A stretch of 64,000 bases of DNA from Strigamia acuminata (Eukaryota > Arthropoda > Chilopoda > Geophilomorpha > Linotaeniidae). A program made the position numbers and the translations under genes. Shown here one piece after another: positions 59,700 to 64,000 of this stretch; the stretch's first letter is position 1, and each line of letters opens with the position of its first letter. The notes under the pieces were generated by a model that saw only the letters and a list, made by a program, of their open reading frames with translations, did not search any database and was not told the origin of the DNA. The stretch covers positions 6,390,186 through 6,454,185 of the forward strand of contig OX442317.1 in the NCBI GenBank assembly GCA_949358305.1. The letters are read 5' to 3'.

Positions 59700-59790
59700 A
59701 GACATAATATTAGAATTAATACTGCTAAATAACCACTGGAATTAGGAATTTGGCATCAAGATACACCAGGCGCAAACTGTAAGGGCTCAT
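59700..59790. mobile_element. Fragment of the 22311-22600 MITE (right half)
   Basis: Seen: ACTGGAATTAGGAATTTGGC followed by ATCAAGATACACCAGGCGCA and AACTGTA. It ends about 80 bp before the candidate signal-peptide exon at 59873. Confidence 0.55.
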
Positions 59791-59872
59791 TACTCCCCCT
59801 ATTAATGGGTTTTAGGCCTTTAATTATTGTCTAGGCATCTCCTATCAAGAACGAAGCGCTTCATTAATATCG

Positions 59873-59956
59873 ATGAAAAATATCTTGTTGTTACTCATCT
59901 TGGTGCTCCAATACGCCATACTTGGACAGTGCAATGATGGATTGCAAGTATACATG
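59873..59956 (+). CDS. Candidate first exon encoding a signal peptide (secreted protein)
   Basis: Seen: an ATG opens a 28-codon frame beginning MKNILLLLILVLQYAILGQC, then a few polar residues, ending ATG immediately before a perfect GTAAGT donor. A lysine followed by an uninterrupted hydrophobic core and then a small/polar region (ILGQC) is a textbook signal peptide. A pyrimidine-rich acceptor ending TTAAAG occurs at 60088; joined in phase 0 it adds seven codons and then TAA, which would give a very short secreted peptide, though other downstream exons are equally possible. Inferred: first exon of a secreted or membrane protein, with a phase-0 intron. Upstream, at 59700-59790, is a transposon fragment. 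No mature-protein family can be named. Coincidence of a hydrophobic run with a donor is possible. Confidence 0.42.
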
Positions 59957-60714
59957 GTAAGTCTTACGTAATTAGTTGTTGTAGGTATAAAGCTCTATTA
60001 TCCGAAAAATGTCGATATCCGACAACACTCTGGTGCCGACCTGTAACATATAAACATTGGTTTCTCTCTATTCTTTTGCTTATTAAAGGAGAAGACAATA
60101 GACACGGCGTAACTTTAGTTTGGTGATGATAAGCCGGCTGGCAATTGGTTCTATAATCCTATTCTAAATTTTGTTCCTGCATCTGGACTTTTCCCAATGA
60201 GATCAAGTTTAAGTACATACACACTCATATTCAATTTCAAAATAGAAATGAAACAAGTGAAACAAGGGAACGGAACCACAAGAAACAAATTAAGTTAGAC
60301 GATCGGTTGAGTTTGAAAAAGAGCGGGCGAAAATCAATTTCAATCTAAACTTGTTTGCAAATCAAATATGTTTACTTTTATGCGTGCCACACATTTGCCT
60401 TGCAAATGCTGCTGTAATAAATTCCTTTTGCACAGTAACTCATTTCCCCAGTCTCTTGAATAATTCCACCTCTGTATTCTAATAACTTTTCCTTCTTATT
60501 CAATATTTGTTTTTAACATTTGCGCCTACTGAAATTACTTAACAAGTTTTGCAACAAAACAGTTTTAATTTTAAGTCGATTCTGCTGCAATATTCCTAGC
60601 ATCAAAAATGTATTCCAAGATAAACACAATGCTCTGCAAGTTTCAAGAGCAAATATACCAGTATGTATAATTCTTAGTGTAAACTGTATAAACATACCTT
60701 TCATGTCCATAAAT

Positions 60715-61130
60715 TCACTTTTAATGAGAAAAATCCACTTTTAATGAGAAAAAATTCACTTTTAATGAGAAAAATCCACTTTTAATGAGAAAAACTTCAC
60801 TTTTAATGCAAAAATGTAGTTTTAATGCAAAAATGTAGATTTAAAGGACAAAATACAAATTTAATGCAGAAAATGCACTTTCTACGTATAAAAATGTAGT
60901 TTCTGCATATAAAAATGCACTTTTTAAATACAAAAGGCAAATTTTACACACAAAAATGCACTTTTTACGCATAAAAATGCACTTTTTACACATAAAAATG
61001 CACTTTTTACACATAAAAATGCACTTTTTACAGACAAAATGTATTTTTATTGCAACAATGCACTTACTAGACTTCACAAATGCACTTTCCTTGTACAACA
61101 ATGTACACTAATGCGCAAACATGCAGTTTG
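60715..61130. repeat. 20-21-bp minisatellite arrays (CACTTTTAATGAGAAAAAT / AAAAATGCACTTTTTACACAT)
   Basis: Seen: five units close to CACTTTTAATGAGAAAAAT at 60715-60800, then diverged units, then about five of AAAAATGCACTTTTTACACA at 60945-61030, fading out by 61130. It is followed by a tail, 61140-61260, similar to that at 48303-48400 (compare GTGCACCCTGGGACGACTTT with GTGCCTTGGGACAACATTAT). Confidence 0.85.
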
Positions 61131-61260
61131 CAGGTGCAAATGCGTACCTTAAAGTCCTACTTTATACGATGCAGTTTTAAAGGTAACGGCTTAACGACTT
61201 TATAACTTGAGGTGTGCACCCTGGGACGACTTTACACCTAATAACGCCTTTTTTAAAGTG

Positions 61261-63028
61261 CAGCATCCATGTTGAAACCCTTGGTTGAATTACATTCTAC
61301 GTGCTGCCAAAATGTTTCGAGACAGCAAACGTTTCCAGCAGATATCTGAGATTAGGTTGACCTCACATTCAAAGAGAAGACTTTCAACTTGTATTTCCAT
61401 TTGATTACTCAATCCCCTCATCTTTTAGTCAAAAAATCCACTCCCACTGCCAAACCAAACTAAAATGCACTATTTACATTATCTAATGCGCATTCTATAC
61501 ATAACCACTTTATTCGTCGTATAACATTCATTCGATTTCCAGATACAAACAGAGAAAAAGAAATGCAAACTTTTCCACTTGTTGACTTAATGTCAAAACG
61601 CTCAATTATTTGTTTACCCAACATTATTTATTTTCTTAAACTCATAAACGTACCTCCAATAAGTCTGCAAAACAAAACGCGCCCACCTATCCCTTAAATC
61701 CCGCAGAAAACGAGTCAAATCGATAAATTTGCAAACGAGTTCCAATGAAGTATGCACACATGTCACCCCTTCCGTTTTCTGTTTACATTCACCTCTGTCT
61801 CACTTCTTTGTGATTGGAAAAGAAAACCTTCATGTGCGCCCAAGCTTTTCACTTGTCGACAGTGACAAACTACCTTACATTACGTTCCACTACACCTGTT
61901 TCCAAACCCCGCACGTGTGTATACTCGCCTTTAATCTCCTTAAACAATACAAATTATTCCAGTTGCCAATTCGCCTCGCACGAATCCCGCTTTATCCCTT
62001 TCAAATCTTTCTTCTTTTACCATTCCGATGGTCATATCAATTGTTGGACCAAGGCCCAGTTGAAACCTCCGGCACAAGTGTTTGTAAAAAAAAGAAAAAT
62101 CTTTTTCCCATCTCTAATCACTTTGCCACAGTCCTCACTGATCCGAAGGCCAATTGAGAATGATAAAAGCAAATCTCAACTCGATCCATCATACATAGAG
62201 CGTGTCTCCTAAATGTGGCTCACTTCCAGAGACTCGATTTCGGACGCCCTGCCTCTTCGGTTTCGATGACCCAATTGGGAATTCATATTAGAGGGAAGTC
62301 ACGAAATTTTTTATATCGCTCCCAGCTGATTTCACATCAAGATATCTTCATTTTCTATCGTAAATATGGTCTTTGTTTCTTCCATTTTTATTTTATTTTT
62401 ATCAAATTGCCATCGGTTCGTGAACAGAATAAATCTACGTCGTATCGACATCAATGGCGATGCTTGGATCGATGTTTTCTTCTTTGGAGAATTTTTTCCT
62501 TTTTTTCTTTTCTTTTCTTTCTACACGTCCAATTAGAAAGTTTTGAAAATTGTGCGCTTATTTAAAGTGCTTGTCAGTTTGTGCGAGCGCGTTGACCAGA
62601 TTGCAGGAATTTTAATCCCGAGCCACGTAGGTGAGTTGTGACAAACACGGCAAATGACAGTGCACATTTTGCACGTACGCAAACATTTGTGCTCCTATCA
62701 AACTGCGCGGTTAAAGCTGGACAAAACTTAATAACCGCGAGCAAGATGGTTTGCCGTGTTACGACCTCTTCTTAATAATTAATCCAACTAATTTCTTGAG
62801 CCAATACAAGTTGCACGTAGTTTTTCAGTAATTGATAAGTGCACGACCCGTGACCAGTTATACGGGTTTGTTTAAATCATTGTAAATTCTTTAAAAAAAA
62901 AATCTTTCATTTTTTAAAAAATTTTATCTCCGTGTGAACAACAAAACTAACGATTTTTAAGCATAAAAAAATCAATTCTTTTTCAATTTGCTCTTAAAAA
63001 TCCCAATATTTCTGTAAATTACGCTATA
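61261..63028. other. No gene recognised
   Basis: Frames at 61729-62565 on plus overlap and are not recognised. A GTGAGT donor at about 62629 stands alone. Confidence 0.4.
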
Positions 63029-63554
63029 CAAGGTGTTCGCAAAGTCTTTAGACAATTTTAAAAAATTAAAGTTTTTATTCATGTTATGTTTCTTATTTTG
63101 GAGATCAATTAAAACATGAAAATAATCAAAAAACGAAACGTGTACAAAAATGGCTACTCCCCATAAGAAATAACAATTCACAAAGTTCTCCATAAGAATC
63201 TTCTCATTCCCCAGACATACCACCCTTCGACTTCTTCTTGTGGGATTATATGAAAGATATTGTGTATCGTACCAAAGTAAGGGATATAAATGACCTTAAT
63301 CAGAGAATAATTGCCTCCATAGAGACCATCGATGAAGCTGTATTAAAAAGGACATGGACAGAAATCGAAAATCGGTTAGATTTGGTCCGTGCAACGAATG
63401 GGGACCAAATAGAAATTTATTAACTATTTGAAAAAAAAAAAAAAAACATTACTATACTGTATACTTTATGTTATGCACAAGTTTCAAAAGTATTTCATTT
63501 TTTTGTAATTTTAATAAATTTTTCAAATTGTCTAGATACTTTACGAACACCCTG
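63029..63554 (+). mobile_element. Internally deleted mariner-like element (IS630-Tc1-mariner superfamily)
   Basis: Seen: the left end CAAGGTGTTCGCAAAGT and the reverse complement of the right end CAGGGTGTTCGTAAAGT match for about 30 bp with few differences. TA lies on both sides (63027-63028 and 63555-63556), the expected target duplication of this superfamily. Between the ends, an ATG with a few codons (MATPHK) is followed by a stop, and only the C-terminal part of a transposase remains. Inferred: a non-autonomous deletion derivative that could be mobilised only in trans. At 63557 it abuts a fragment of the GGTTCAAAAATA MITE. Confidence 0.85.
63202..63423 (+). pseudogene. C-terminal fragment of a mariner-like transposase
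   Basis: Seen: the frame reads SPDIPPFDFFLWDYMK, then VYRTKVRDINDLNQRI, and ends NGDQIEIY before TAA at 63421. Known: SPDLxPxDFFLWGYLK is the hallmark of mariner-type transposases that are abundant in arthropods. The Asp in PPFD is the third catalytic acidic residue of the DDE/D triad. The N-terminal helix-turn-helix region and the first two catalytic Asp residues are missing, so this piece is not functional. The roughly 70 residues kept are intact and without stops, which suggests a fairly young deletion. Confidence 0.85.
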
Positions 63555-63556
63555 TA

Positions 63557-63625
63557 GCAAGAAAAATGTATTACAAAATGCATTCTCCTGAAACCCAATG
63601 CAGTATAATTTCAATGTATTTGTGA
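63557..63625. mobile_element. GGTTCAAAAATA MITE fragment beside the mariner
   Basis: Seen: AAATGTATTACAAAATGCAT and ATAATTTCAATGTATTTGTG match the right half of the family. The mariner-like element ends exactly at its left edge. Confidence 0.55.
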
Positions 63626-64000
63626 TCCATATAAAAATTCGTTCGATTAATATGAAAAATCCAAATGAAATGGCTATTTTTCTCTTCAAGCCAGTATTGT
63701 TTTATTTGATTTGATTTTTATGACATGTTAGTTTATCTTTACTTTGTCCTCCTGCCCACTTTTTAACCTCCATCAAAAGTACACAAAGCTACACATTAGC
63801 CTTTGGACAAAACCAATAACCGGTAGCTTATTTTCCCCATCTCCTTTTTTTATTCTTTTTATTCGTCCAAGTGGATATCACTTTAAGACATCTTTCAACC
63901 ACTTTTTCCAGTCTAGCGTGTATAATTTCAATATCTCGTGGAAAAGTGGTTTGATATGAATTATGCCATAACTCAAAATGGCAGAAAGAAAAGAAAAAGG

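Overview
This window looks like animal, most likely arthropod, nuclear DNA. It is strongly AT-rich, full of poly-A/poly-T runs and short degenerate inverted-repeat transposons, and carries almost no coding sequence over 64 kb. There is no operon-like packing and there are no ribosome-binding sites. The one firmly recognisable coding piece is a 107-nt minus-strand exon (10248-10354). It has good splice signals at both ends and encodes the start of the first immunoglobulin domain of a Lachesin/DIP-type cell-adhesion protein. That family has very long introns, so most of the first ~38 kb is probably intron of this minus-strand gene. An IS630-Tc1-mariner transposase remnant (63202-63423) also fits an arthropod.

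Gene layout. On the minus strand, upstream (higher coordinates) of the Ig exon, are two weaker exon candidates at 29815-29904 and 38483-38554, and a CpG-containing possible first exon ending in a GTGAGT donor at 37247. On the plus strand there is a possible first exon encoding a signal peptide (59873-59956, donor GTAAGT) and a 65-nt possible internal exon (8987-9051). These are splice-signal calls without homology and should be treated as hypotheses.

Repeats, region by region. 0-5 kb: a TACTCTGGCTCA-family element, a CCGTATTT element, a TTGCGAT-rich element and a GGTTCAAAAATA MITE. 10-20 kb: more GGTTCAAAAATA MITEs, a hairpin-bearing CGCGCAATTGG element, a pogo/Tigger-like MITE and a CAGTAGCTGC MITE. 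21-29 kb: six inverted-repeat elements, one with a perfect 7-bp target duplication. 30-35 kb: two strong hairpins and an element built of CATTTTAGCGA repeats, followed by a hAT transposase fragment. 39-46 kb: an 800-bp inverted-repeat element, a GC-rich island, a bidirectionally open minisatellite and a three-part transposon mosaic. 48-64 kb: two minisatellite elements sharing a tail, a PIF/Harbinger-like element nested in another MITE, a second Harbinger-like element and the deleted mariner.

Functionally, the window is the transposon-rich interior and 5' flank of a neuronal/epithelial adhesion gene, not a gene cluster. No previously undescribed enzymatic or defence system is visible. The most unusual items are the repeat architectures and hairpins listed in the findings.
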